A stretch of DNA of 26,339 bases from Corallochytrium limacisporum (taxonomy: Eukaryota > Opisthokonta): positions 1-26,339 of the forward strand of contig PDIP01000179.1 in the NCBI GenBank assembly GCA_002811645.1, written 5' to 3'. A program made the translations under genes and the position numbers. Below the pieces are notes generated by a model. It made no database searches, had not been told where the DNA came from, and was given only the letters and a program-made list of their open reading frames with translations. This document shows, in pieces, positions 19,983 through 26,339 of the stretch. The first letter of the stretch is position 1. Every line of letters starts with the position of its first letter.

Positions 19983-20081
19983 TATTTCTCGACACATACT
20001 TGAGAAGGTAATCCCACGCTCTACAAGGGAGAATATCAACTCGGTTTATTTCGGGATTAGTATCAAACACAAATCGCAAAC

Positions 20082-20438
20082 ATGGCTATGAAGGACGCTA
20101 AGGCTATGGGTATGGAGGAGCGTGCTCAGCACCGCATCCGCATCACCCTCACTTCCAAGAACGTGAAGGCTATTGAGAAGACTTGCGCTGATCTGCTGCA
20201 GGGTGCCAAGGACTCTAAGCTCCAGGTTAAGGGACCGGTTCGCATGCCCACCAAGGTTCTCCGCATTACCACCCGCAAGACCCCTTGTGGTGAGGGTTCC
20301 AAGACCTGGGACTCCTTCGAGATGCGCATCCACAAGCGTCTGATCGACCTCAAGGCCAACTCCGAAAAAGTCAAGGAGATCACCTCTATCTCCATCGAGC
20401 CCGGTGTCGATGTTGAGGTTACCATCAACGACAACTAA
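20082..20438 (+). CDS. RPS20: 40S ribosomal protein S20 (uS10)
   Basis: 118 residues, the family's usual length (human 119). uS10 is a component of the small-subunit head. Recognised by [20 protein letters not shown] (~17-36), [20 protein letters not shown] (~50-69), [20 protein letters not shown] (~70-89) and the end [18 protein letters not shown]. Only the N-terminal ~16 residues vary from other species. Codon use is strongly biased to C-ending codons, consistent with high expression. The start context is AAACATGG. The leader upstream is unusually long and may contain an intron. Confidence 0.98.
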   Translation: MAMKDAKAMGMEERAQHRIRITLTSKNVKAIEKTCADLLQGAKDSKLQVKGPVRMPTKVLRITTRKTPCGEGSKTWDSFEMRIHKRLIDLKANSEKVKEITSISIEPGVDVEVTINDN

Positions 20439-20832
20439 ATTTTGTTCACGGGATTACTCAAAAATTTTGTTAACATAGGTTCACCATAGGCATGCACCAA
20501 AGCGCAGAGTAGCGGGTACGAACAACTTTGCACCAGGCTCAGTTTGCAAGCATGCATTGAATGATATCAAAAGCAACTCGCTGTTGTCGGAACAGCACTC
20601 ACACAGCGCATTTTCCTTAGTGTTACGGGATGACCGCATTCGCTGGTCATGATGTACTTTGGGGGAAAGCACATGCAGCATTTTCACAACATTCATCTTT
20701 TTTTCTTAACATTTCGTTTCTAGTATCGAAGTATAAACGGCATAGTCAAACATCATTTCACCATAACCCCAATCTTTCGACAGATGCTCTCTAATTCATG
20801 TATTCACTAGTGAAAGGGTCTGCGGTAATGGT
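20439..20832. other. Convergent spacer between RPS20 and SLC35F5-like gene
   Basis: 394 bases of mixed, slightly AT-rich sequence holding the 3' UTRs of the two convergent genes. No canonical AATAAA could be assigned with confidence, and no gene or notable repeat is seen. Confidence 0.6.
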
Positions 20833-22131
20833 TCAGGCGGTATGGTCTTCATCATTAGCATCCTCATTGCTATTGTCCTTGTCGGCAATAAACTCCTTAT
20901 AGGTCTCCACGGCCAGTCCACCGATCACAAGCAGACAACCAACAATCGTCATGAAGCTGAAGCTGTATCCGCGGAAGGCAATATCTGCTAGTGCGGCCGC
21001 AGGAATGGTGGCCAAGATGGCCACACTGACGTACAGTGGGCTTGGACAGAAGACCAAAGCAATCATGTAGCTGGCATCAAAGGTCACAGTGAGCAGTGAA
21101 TTGCCAAAAATCACACCAAACTGGCGCCAAGTTGGCATCTGAAAGGGTTCCAATCCTGTCCAGTCGAGGAACGGCAAGGGCACCCAGAGTGTCAGCAGGG
21201 TTCCCAGTCCCACTGCACCCAAATATGATGTCACAAAAGACATAGGCATCCTATTCTTCATGGTCTCTTTGCCCTTATGGTAGCCATGCCACTGATCTGT
21301 CTCATACATGCGAACGTATTTCTTGTAGAGAACCGCATAGAGTGCAAAAGCAATGCCGCCGATAAGAATGACTATGTCCCAGGTAGCACTGCTGCTTCCT
21401 TCCTTAATGTTGTCTTCGCTCTGAGAACCGTATGAGATCAACATGACTCCCAGAATTGAGATGACCACTGCTCCAGTCCGAATCCAGTTGAAGCTATCTC
21501 CCAGCAGAATGATGCTAAAAACATAGACAAAGGCACAGCTGCAGTTGAAGATCGCTGTTGCCTCTGCCACTGCCATGTGGGGCAGACTAACGGTCCAGAG
21601 CCAGTTTGGGAAATGGTAGCACCAGGCCAACCAGATGCCGTTCCCTAACATTTCTTTGAACTTAATTGGCTGCGGAGTGTGACTTCGTTCCGCCTCGGCG
21701 ACCGCAGTAACGTCACGTTGAGCTAAGGGCCAGAGCAACAGCCCTACGGTCAGAACACTGTGAGTGAACCAATTTAAGATCCATGGTTTGTTATACGCAA
21801 CCTGATCAGGGTCCTGCAGTACCTGTAGAAGTTCAGATTGGATGACCCAGCAAAAGATCATGAGTGCGATACTAGTATAGCCGATGGTAAGCCGTGCAGC
21901 ACTGGACATGCCGAAAGCGGCACTCTTTTCCCTGAGGATATCACTGTTCTGTCTACTGAAGGTAGCAATCCCGCCGGAATCTCTGCTCCCGATGGAGTCC
22001 CGTTCATCATTGTCGTAGCCGTTTGCATTTGAATCCAGGCGGGGGGACCCGTCGTCCAGTAGAGGTGCCAGATCGCCTTCTTGGTTTCTTGTGTTGAAGT
22101 TTGCCATTTTGAACGTCTCATTCCCTGACAT
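20833..22131 (-). CDS. SLC35F5: SLC35F5-like drug/metabolite-superfamily transporter
   Basis: 432 residues. The closest recognisable relatives are SLC35F5 and the yeast vacuolar-membrane proteins of the YML018C/Thi74 type. Substrates of these are poorly defined. Recognition: the first membrane helix with CWVIQSELLQ (~94-103), then YNKPWILNWF (~113-122), matching the family's SEL...YNKPF signature. About ten membrane segments can be placed, near 80-104, 117-137, 163-183, 189-211, 216-234, 253-270, 298-317, 337-360, 362-384 and 392-410. The N-terminal cytosolic tail (~1-79) is acidic and Ser-rich, with DLAPLL (~20-25), a [DE]xxxL[LI] dileucine sorting motif. The tail at the C-terminus is acidic. 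Start ATG 22131 (AGAATGT); Met9 is an alternative. Confidence 0.88.
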   Translation of the reverse strand: MSGNETFKMANFNTRNQEGDLAPLLDDGSPRLDSNANGYDNDERDSIGSRDSGGIATFSRQNSDILREKSAAFGMSSAARLTIGYTSIALMIFCWVIQSELLQVLQDPDQVAYNKPWILNWFTHSVLTVGLLLWPLAQRDVTAVAEAERSHTPQPIKFKEMLGNGIWLAWCYHFPNWLWTVSLPHMAVAEATAIFNCSCAFVYVFSIILLGDSFNWIRTGAVVISILGVMLISYGSQSEDNIKEGSSSATWDIVILIGGIAFALYAVLYKKYVRMYETDQWHGYHKGKETMKNRMPMSFVTSYLGAVGLGTLLTLWVPLPFLDWTGLEPFQMPTWRQFGVIFGNSLLTVTFDASYMIALVFCPSPLYVSVAILATIPAAALADIAFRGYSFSFMTIVGCLLVIGGLAVETYKEFIADKDNSNEDANDEDHTA

Positions 22132-22435
22132 TCTATATTATGAATTGGTTTTATGACCCATGAGGCATAGATATTAAGGCATAAATGGCATTGTAACTCT
22201 TACGTTACATGCTAGACAAGTTCGCTCATTTCGCGTGGAGCCACTGATTTCGCTTCCATAGGTAGAATGATAAGCTATCGAAGGTCCTTATCTTGATTTG
22301 TACAAGACAGCTTTTCGCCCAGTATACCGTCACCACGTCGTTTCCGACCAACCGATTTTGTTTCACTCCTTAAATACCCGTCTATGCCTCCGGACGCAGG
22401 ACCATCTCCCACCCGGCACCCAGAAGCGCAACTCT

Positions 22436-22455
22436 CCCCCCCCCCGGGGGGGGGG
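22436..22455. repeat. C10G10 perfect palindrome
   Basis: Ten C followed directly by ten G, a perfect 20-base palindrome in otherwise ordinary intergenic sequence. It is the most symmetrical of the C(n)G(n) junctions here. Confidence 0.95.
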
Positions 22456-23042
22456 TGATCCACGTCCCGACTGCGTATACACTGGTTCCCAATCCGTCGC
22501 TTGGCCATTGGACAATGCACTTTGGGCCCCGGCAACGGAGCACTGCCAAAACATGTTGTCCAATTCCAATCTCGTTAGACCCTGCTCGAGTGATGGCTAT
22601 GAGACATGGGGTGAGGGATGCCGGCCAAAATACGAGGACATGTGTTTGTGTGTGTTTGTAAGGGCGAGAGCTGTGGACCAAAGAGTCTGCAGAGCGACCA
22701 TTAGTACAAAAACACAGCTTTCAAGTTGACTTGCTGCGGAGACCAATTTAGTACGAATTATGTTTGTATTACGCAAATTGCCGTCGCATGTGCGGCGCTG
22801 GCCCAAAGTGGCTCAGGATATCGGAAAGGAATAGAGGAGCACGAGATGGGGAACGAGGGGTGTGCGGGACTGTTCAGAGCCTTCTTTGCAAGCGGCGGTA
22901 GTATTGTCTGATCAACGTGGACGCTAAGGTGCTATCCCACCATCACGGATGCTCTGTGACGGTTGTCTACATCGATGATGTTTCCGTGACATATTGAGGC
23001 ATGGGTAGCTTTCTGGGTGCATGCTCCACGGTTCGCAATAGA

Positions 23043-23050
23043 TATTTAAG
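23043..23050 (+). promoter_or_regulatory. TATA-like element of the orphan gene
   Basis: TATTTAAG 88-95 bases before the ATG at 23138. A second element, TATAAA at 23105-23110, is only ~28 bases from the ATG and so more likely lies in the leader or near the start site. Assignment is by sequence resemblance only. Confidence 0.35.
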
Positions 23051-23137
23051 CGATCTGTGATCCTGTAGTTTGGCATTTCTGAGCAGACCATCAAAGATGT
23101 CCGCTATAAACAATAGTCATACCAGCAATCATCAACC

Positions 23138-23689
23138 ATGGTGTCTTCCCCTTCCATTGCAGCCGCAGACCTTGCCGCTCTGCCGGCGTCTTCTGATGAC
23201 CAGTGTGAAGGGTACGTCAAGATCTCTGTAAAAACGGTGTCGTGCTATTTGCCTGCGGAATGGACCGACAATATGGAGCTTGGGGGAGTCCTGCCCCCGA
23301 CGGCTGCTGTTTCCTTCAACGCGTTGAATGCCGAGTACTACATGCTGCCTGCGGGCTCCAAGCCCTTCGGGTCCGAACACATAACCTGGACACAGCTCGA
23401 TGCCTTTAACCCCGGTTGGTACGTGCTTCCTGGTCAGACATACGAGTTCGGCATGTATCTGTTCACCAACACTGCCAGCGGCAAAAACAGCAACGCGATA
23501 GCTCAGACGACAAACTTTACCGCTCCCTTGTCTGGAGGCCAAGAACAGGTCGTTGACTACACTGGTGACATTGACACCATTGGCGGCCATTGCCAATTGT
23601 TTTTGCATTTTGAATGCCGAGACGAGGACACGGATCCCATCGTGCCCTATCTGACGGATGCCGTAACTATTTCTTATCCGGGATCATAG
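23138..23689 (+). CDS. Unrecognised 183-residue protein
   Basis: I do not recognise a family. The case for a real gene is an ATG in excellent context (CAACCATGG), balanced amino-acid composition, TATA-like sequence upstream, AATAAA downstream, and no homopolymers inside. There is no signal peptide, membrane helix or coiled coil. From ~24 onward, alternating hydrophobic and polar stretches (YVKISVKTVSCYL, YEFGMYLFT, HCQLFLHFEC, DAVTISY) suggest a mainly beta fold, perhaps a beta-sandwich. Four cysteines (~23, 36, 152, 160) could pair or bind metal. Aromatic residues are frequent (EYYMLPAGSKPF, WTQLDAFNPGWYVLPG). The first ~20 residues are Ala/Ser-rich and probably disordered. Codon use is GC-leaning like its neighbours. 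It could be a lineage-restricted cytosolic protein. Confidence 0.7.
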   Translation: MVSSPSIAAADLAALPASSDDQCEGYVKISVKTVSCYLPAEWTDNMELGGVLPPTAAVSFNALNAEYYMLPAGSKPFGSEHITWTQLDAFNPGWYVLPGQTYEFGMYLFTNTASGKNSNAIAQTTNFTAPLSGGQEQVVDYTGDIDTIGGHCQLFLHFECRDEDTDPIVPYLTDAVTISYPGS

Positions 23690-23847
23690 ATTTGGACGAC
23701 ACCTTCCACGGTCTTGAGCATTTCTCTCTGCCGCTCGCGCTGTCTCGCTGTCAGCCATTCCCCCGGACCCTTCCGCTTTGGGTTTCCAACCCCCCATTGG
23801 ACTCTCTTCGCTTTTGTCCATTGTTACACCGGAAGTCCTTGAAAACA

Positions 23848-23853
23848 AATAAA
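23848..23853 (+). terminator. Polyadenylation signal of the orphan gene
   Basis: AATAAA ~160 bases downstream of the orphan stop codon. It is the only plus-strand canonical signal in the spacer. Confidence 0.6.
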
Positions 23854-23986
23854 GGTCCGCATCCCCGCCCAAGAGTCATCGATCAATATATTCCGCTAAA
23901 TATTTCTATATAGAATACACACACCGGTAGTTTCTATCACAAGGCTGGTGGCCTGGCTGCTGCCGGGGCGGACATGCGTAATTAGG

Positions 23987-24009
23987 CCCCCCCCCACACA
24001 CACACACAC
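23987..24009. repeat. C9(AC)7 tract
   Basis: Nine C followed by seven AC units. Simple-sequence DNA in the convergent spacer. Confidence 0.85.
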
Positions 24010-24035
24010 CGGGAGGCTCACCGGGCACTCGAGAC

Positions 24036-24072
24036 TAAACCCGCGCCCACTTGGGCGTTCGTTAAACCCGCG
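24036..24072. repeat. Direct repeat TAAACCCGCG enclosing a hairpin
   Basis: TAAACCCGCG occurs at 24036-24045 and 24063-24072. Between and overlapping them, CGCCC (24044-24048) and GGGCG (24053-24057) form a perfect hairpin with a four-base loop. Located in the 3' region shared by two convergent genes. Confidence 0.55.
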
Positions 24073-24135
24073 TTTCTCCCCACGCGCAAACACGGGTTCT
24101 CCTAGGCACGACTTTCTTGTCACCTTTCTGGACGA

Positions 24136-25074
24136 TCAGGCGGCGATTGCTCCTTCTTCTTGACTGCGCCCGTTCTGCTGAGCCTGGCAGTGCCTTTCCA
24201 AGTCTTTCCCCAGGTTCCGGACAAAGACCCGGCCGAGCACTTCATGACCCTTTGTGGTTGGGTGGTAAGCGTCCCAGCGCAAGTGGATGCGCGGCACCGC
24301 GCAGGCCGTGGTGCCGTCGGGACTGACACATGGATCCGAAACGTTCAGGAAGCCGTATCTCTTTGGATGATTTACCATCTTTTTTGAAATTCCGGTGAGG
24401 TCCATGAAGAGAAACGGCCGAGTGATTCCGTCCTCAGCCATGCATTCGTTCATGGCCTTGTCGATGGCTTGCTGGGCGAAAAAGTTATACCTCCTGAAGA
24501 GGGTTGTCCATTCATCAGTGGGATCCGTCTGCAGAACATTTTGTGAAACGAGAATAACCATACGCGGTGCTAGAACCTTGCATGCGTACTTAGCAACCTC
24601 AATAGCCGAATGCGCAACCTGATGTGGGGTTGTCGTCGGATCAAAGAAGAAATTGTTTTCCCCCACGTACAGCGTCACAATCCGATCTTTCATGGCATTT
24701 TTTTCCTCTGGACTAAGACCCGCTAAGTAATCTTCGACCTGCTGTTTGGCCCCAGGGACGGCTACTGTGCCATTGTATGTGTAGCCTTGTACCAGGTTGT
24801 CATCCGTCGTTGCAGAGCCGTACGCCCTGACGTCTGCTTCGATTGACAGATCATCAGCTACGTACTCAGGCCATGTCGGACCGTTGCTAAAGCGGCCTTC
24901 CCAGTAGGGAGGGACGTAAGGCCATTCATGGTTTGTTAGATTGTAGACATTACCTGTGTCACTTAGAGAATCACCGAAGACAACTATATCCTTGAGGCCA
25001 TGGAGGTAGCTGTTGGTGCCGTCCATGTGGCAGTGACCATTTTCTGGACTTGCGAGCCCACGGGAATATCCCAT
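24136..25074 (-). CDS. GDSL/SGNH-family esterase or lipase
   Basis: Up to 312 residues. SGNH hydrolases cleave ester bonds of lipids, acetylated sugars and similar substrates. Block I is VVFGDSLSDTGN (~31-42) with nucleophile Ser36. Block II is GRFSNGPTWPEYVA (~60-73) with the oxyanion glycine. Block III is YVGENNFFFD (~136-145), retaining GxN but with Asn where most members have Asp. Block V is RWDAYHPTTKGHEV (~266-279) with the Asp268/His271 pair of the triad. No signal peptide is apparent, which is unusual for this family. Start choice is weak: ATG 25074 and the in-frame ATG 25026 (residue 17) both lack A at -3. A well-placed ATG at 25097-25095 (ACCATG) is in another frame and overlaps. 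A frameshift, missed N-terminal exon or overlapping uORF is possible. Substrate unknown. Confidence 0.85.
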   Translation of the reverse strand: MGYSRGLASPENGHCHMDGTNSYLHGLKDIVVFGDSLSDTGNVYNLTNHEWPYVPPYWEGRFSNGPTWPEYVADDLSIEADVRAYGSATTDDNLVQGYTYNGTVAVPGAKQQVEDYLAGLSPEEKNAMKDRIVTLYVGENNFFFDPTTTPHQVAHSAIEVAKYACKVLAPRMVILVSQNVLQTDPTDEWTTLFRRYNFFAQQAIDKAMNECMAEDGITRPFLFMDLTGISKKMVNHPKRYGFLNVSDPCVSPDGTTACAVPRIHLRWDAYHPTTKGHEVLGRVFVRNLGKDLERHCQAQQNGRSQEEGAIAA

Positions 25075-25734
25075 TCGATATCATCAGGTAAATGCATGGT
25101 TCGAAGTGACCAAGAAGTCTCTTTGTCTTTGGTTCTTTTGGTGGATTGGGAACCCTATGCTTTGGATGGGTTGCGCTTCGATCGTTCCTACTGCACAGTC
25201 TTCACATTCTCACAACACGGCCATCTTCATCGGAACGGCATCTTTGCTACGAGTGTGAGAATTGTGAAATACTTTGTCATTTACTAAACCATCCCGAGAA
25301 AGCAAGATGGTCGAAGGAGCACAGAAATATGATCATTCGGGAGAAGCCCACCTGCTCTGCGCTCAGTCATCAATCCGAAAGTCACCCTTGCTCGGCATCG
25401 CTGCCCAGCACAATTGTGACAGCCAAAGGCTCATGAACAAACCGAGCATGCGTCCATACTCTGAGCAAACCAAGTAGTATCCTGCTGCTGTCCGATACCC
25501 AGTCGAATGCCGTAATTTCTTGCCCAAACCATCCGCAGCAGCAAACAAACCCGTGCGCCCCGTGGTTTCTGCCAGGCCTTTACTTGAGCGGAGTCTTTCC
25601 CCTTCGGTCCCTCCCCCTGTACCCGCGACGCGGTTGGGGAGAAGGGGGGAGGAGGGGGGGGCACGGCACCAATGGCACTGGGGGCCCCATTGTACCAAAG
25701 TGCCCGGCCCGCACTTCCGAGCCTCTCCCTCTGG

Positions 25735-25754
25735 CCCCCCCCCGGGGGGGGGGG
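25735..25754. repeat. C9G11 palindromic homopolymer junction
   Basis: Nine C followed by eleven G, flanked by TGG on both sides. Same class as at 8666, 8835, 11064 and 22436. Confidence 0.9.
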
Positions 25755-25926
25755 TGGACCACCGTAGCAAAAAAACACGAACGCGAGGGGCGCACTCCGA
25801 TGAAAAAATACAGGGCGGAAGTGGGGGACGGAGGAGAAGAAGGGGGGGGGGGGGGTAATAACTGAACAAGAAAAAGGGAAAAAATAGAATTTTTCTTCCC
25901 TGCGATGCGCCCAAGGGCCACTACAC

Positions 25927-25944
25927 ACTCACTCACTCACTCAC
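25927..25944. repeat. (ACTC)4.5 microsatellite
   Basis: Four and a half perfect tandem ACTC units. Confidence 0.9.
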
Positions 25945-26020
25945 AGACAGAGGGCAGTCCAGGCTCACATCGTCGATCCCATCCCAACGGGTAAGACCAA
26001 CACCTCTCACATCTGGGCTT

Positions 26021-26063
26021 GATGACGATGCCCGATGATGCCCGATGATAGATGATGATGATG
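26021..26063. repeat. GATGATGCCC / GAT tandem repeats
   Basis: Two 10-base units of the form GAYGATGCCC followed by GATGATA and four GAT units. Simple tandem repeat without a recognisable function. Confidence 0.85.
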
Positions 26064-26266
26064 CTGGTGCTGGTTCTTTTTTGATGCAGGTGTCTAAAAA
26101 TACTACATTTCATTTTTCTGTTTTCATGCCGTTGCTTTGAAAATACCCAAACTCTCTCCCAGTTTTTATTTTCTTTCCTTCGGCTTTTCTCGGCTTTACG
26201 TACCCCCACCACTGCCCCCGGCAAGAGCGGGTCTGCCGAGGCCCCCCCGGCCGCGCTTCTCCAGAG

Positions 26267-26281
26267 TCTCTCTCCCTCTCC

Positions 26282-26314
<33 letters not shown>
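26267..26314. repeat. (CT)n microsatellite
   Basis: About 48 bases of CT repeats with a few interruptions, close to the end of the window. Frames across it give Arg-Glu repeats on the minus strand. Confidence 0.9.
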
Positions 26315-26339
26315 GCGTTTGGGCCTTGTTATCACCCCC

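Larger units (their letters stand above)
19087..20081. other. Divergent promoter region and long RPS20 leader
   Basis: 995 bases between the divergent starts of DNAAF19 and RPS20. 19087-19400 is plain mixed sequence, and open frames in it match nothing. An imperfect inverted repeat lies at 19421-19480. From ~19540 the sequence shows a succession of hairpins and a TACTAAC motif (described separately). No long homopolymers occur apart from C7 near 19529. Confidence 0.6.
22132..23137. other. Intergenic region between divergent SLC35F5-like and orphan gene
   Basis: About 1 kb with no supportable gene. It contains the C10G10 palindrome at 22436-22455 and a GT-rich patch near 22641-22658. Near the downstream end are TATTTAAG (23043-23050) and TATAAA (23105-23110) ahead of the orphan gene. 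Open frames across the C/G palindrome are artefacts. Confidence 0.6.
23690..24135. other. Convergent spacer between orphan gene and GDSL esterase
   Basis: It holds the AATAAA of the orphan gene (23848-23853), a C9(AC)7 tract at 23987-24009 and a small direct/inverted repeat at 24036-24072. No gene is supported. Confidence 0.65.
25075..26339. other. Terminal gene-free, low-complexity region
   Basis: 25075-25500 is ordinary sequence, probably the promoter side of the GDSL gene. From ~25600 on, it is rich in G and C runs, with the C9G11 palindrome, (ACTC)n, GATGATGCCC repeats and a (CT)n tract, and the window ends in C5. Open frames here are simple-sequence artefacts and no gene is supported. 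Confidence 0.65.

Noticed and set aside
19590-20040. Idea that the RPS20 leader encodes SRP RNA, RNase P RNA or an snRNA
   Set aside because: The phrase CTGAGGAACTGC and the phrase ACAGAAGCC superficially recall RNase P conserved regions, but they are adjacent instead of far apart. No SRP GGAAA/AGCAG helix, Sm site or snoRNA boxes were found.
25363-25936. Overlapping Pro/Phe-rich minus-strand frames of 118-183 residues
   Set aside because: They cross the C9G11 palindrome and other G/C runs, so any indel in a homopolymer changes them. No homology or start context supports them.
1-26339. CRISPR arrays, bacterial operons, insertion sequences, prophage
   Set aside because: The gene content is eukaryotic nuclear throughout. 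No regular spacer-repeat arrays, transposases, reverse transcriptases or terminal repeats were found.

Overview
This window comes from a nuclear genome of an intron-poor, unicellular-type opisthokont. Ten of the eleven coding regions are recognisable eukaryotic proteins, and each alignable gene reads through as a single uninterrupted ORF with standard stop codons. Starts usually have A at -3, and several genes have AATAAA downstream. The gene set is informative about lineage. It includes a classical dynamin (GTPase, stalk, PH, GED and proline-rich tail), a CHP1/calcineurin-B-like EF-hand protein, a FERRY3 (C12orf4) homologue and a DNAAF19 (CCDC103) homologue. The DNAAF19 gene points to a motile cilium or a retained ciliary toolkit. 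Together these favour a unicellular relative of animals (a holozoan, for example a teretosporean) or an early-diverging flagellated fungus. This placement is inference and no species is named.

Layout: 1-1777 is non-coding and G/C-homopolymer rich. UGP (UTP-glucose-1-phosphate uridylyltransferase, +, 1778-3211) converges on the AP-3 mu subunit (-, 3352-4683). CCT4 (-, 5456-7057) follows. A 4.7 kb gene-poor stretch (7058-11737) carries long G and C runs, microsatellites, C(n)G(n) palindromes and a 237-base assembly gap. Then come classical dynamin (+, 11738-14326), a CHP1-like EF-hand protein (+, 14995-15531) and FERRY3 (+, 15903-18194). FERRY3 converges on DNAAF19 (-, 18265-19086) with only 70 bases between them. 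A long structured leader (about 19500-20081) precedes ribosomal protein uS10/RPS20 (+, 20082-20438). An SLC35F5-like transporter (-, 20833-22131), an orphan 183-residue protein (+, 23138-23689) and a GDSL/SGNH esterase (-, 24136-25074) complete the coding content. The last 1.26 kb is again low-complexity.

Functional theme: housekeeping genes (UGP, CCT4, uS10) are mixed with an unusual share of endomembrane-trafficking genes. These are AP-3 mu, dynamin, the CHP1-like protein, the Rab5-effector subunit FERRY3, and a transporter whose N-terminus carries a dileucine sorting motif of the kind AP-3 can bind. Eukaryotic gene order is not operonic, so a shared function of neighbours is suggestive only. 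The points most worth following up are the FERRY3 homologue outside animals, the structured RPS20 leader with an exact TACTAAC branch-point sequence, the repeated C(n)G(n) palindromes, the variant dynamin PH loop and the orphan protein.
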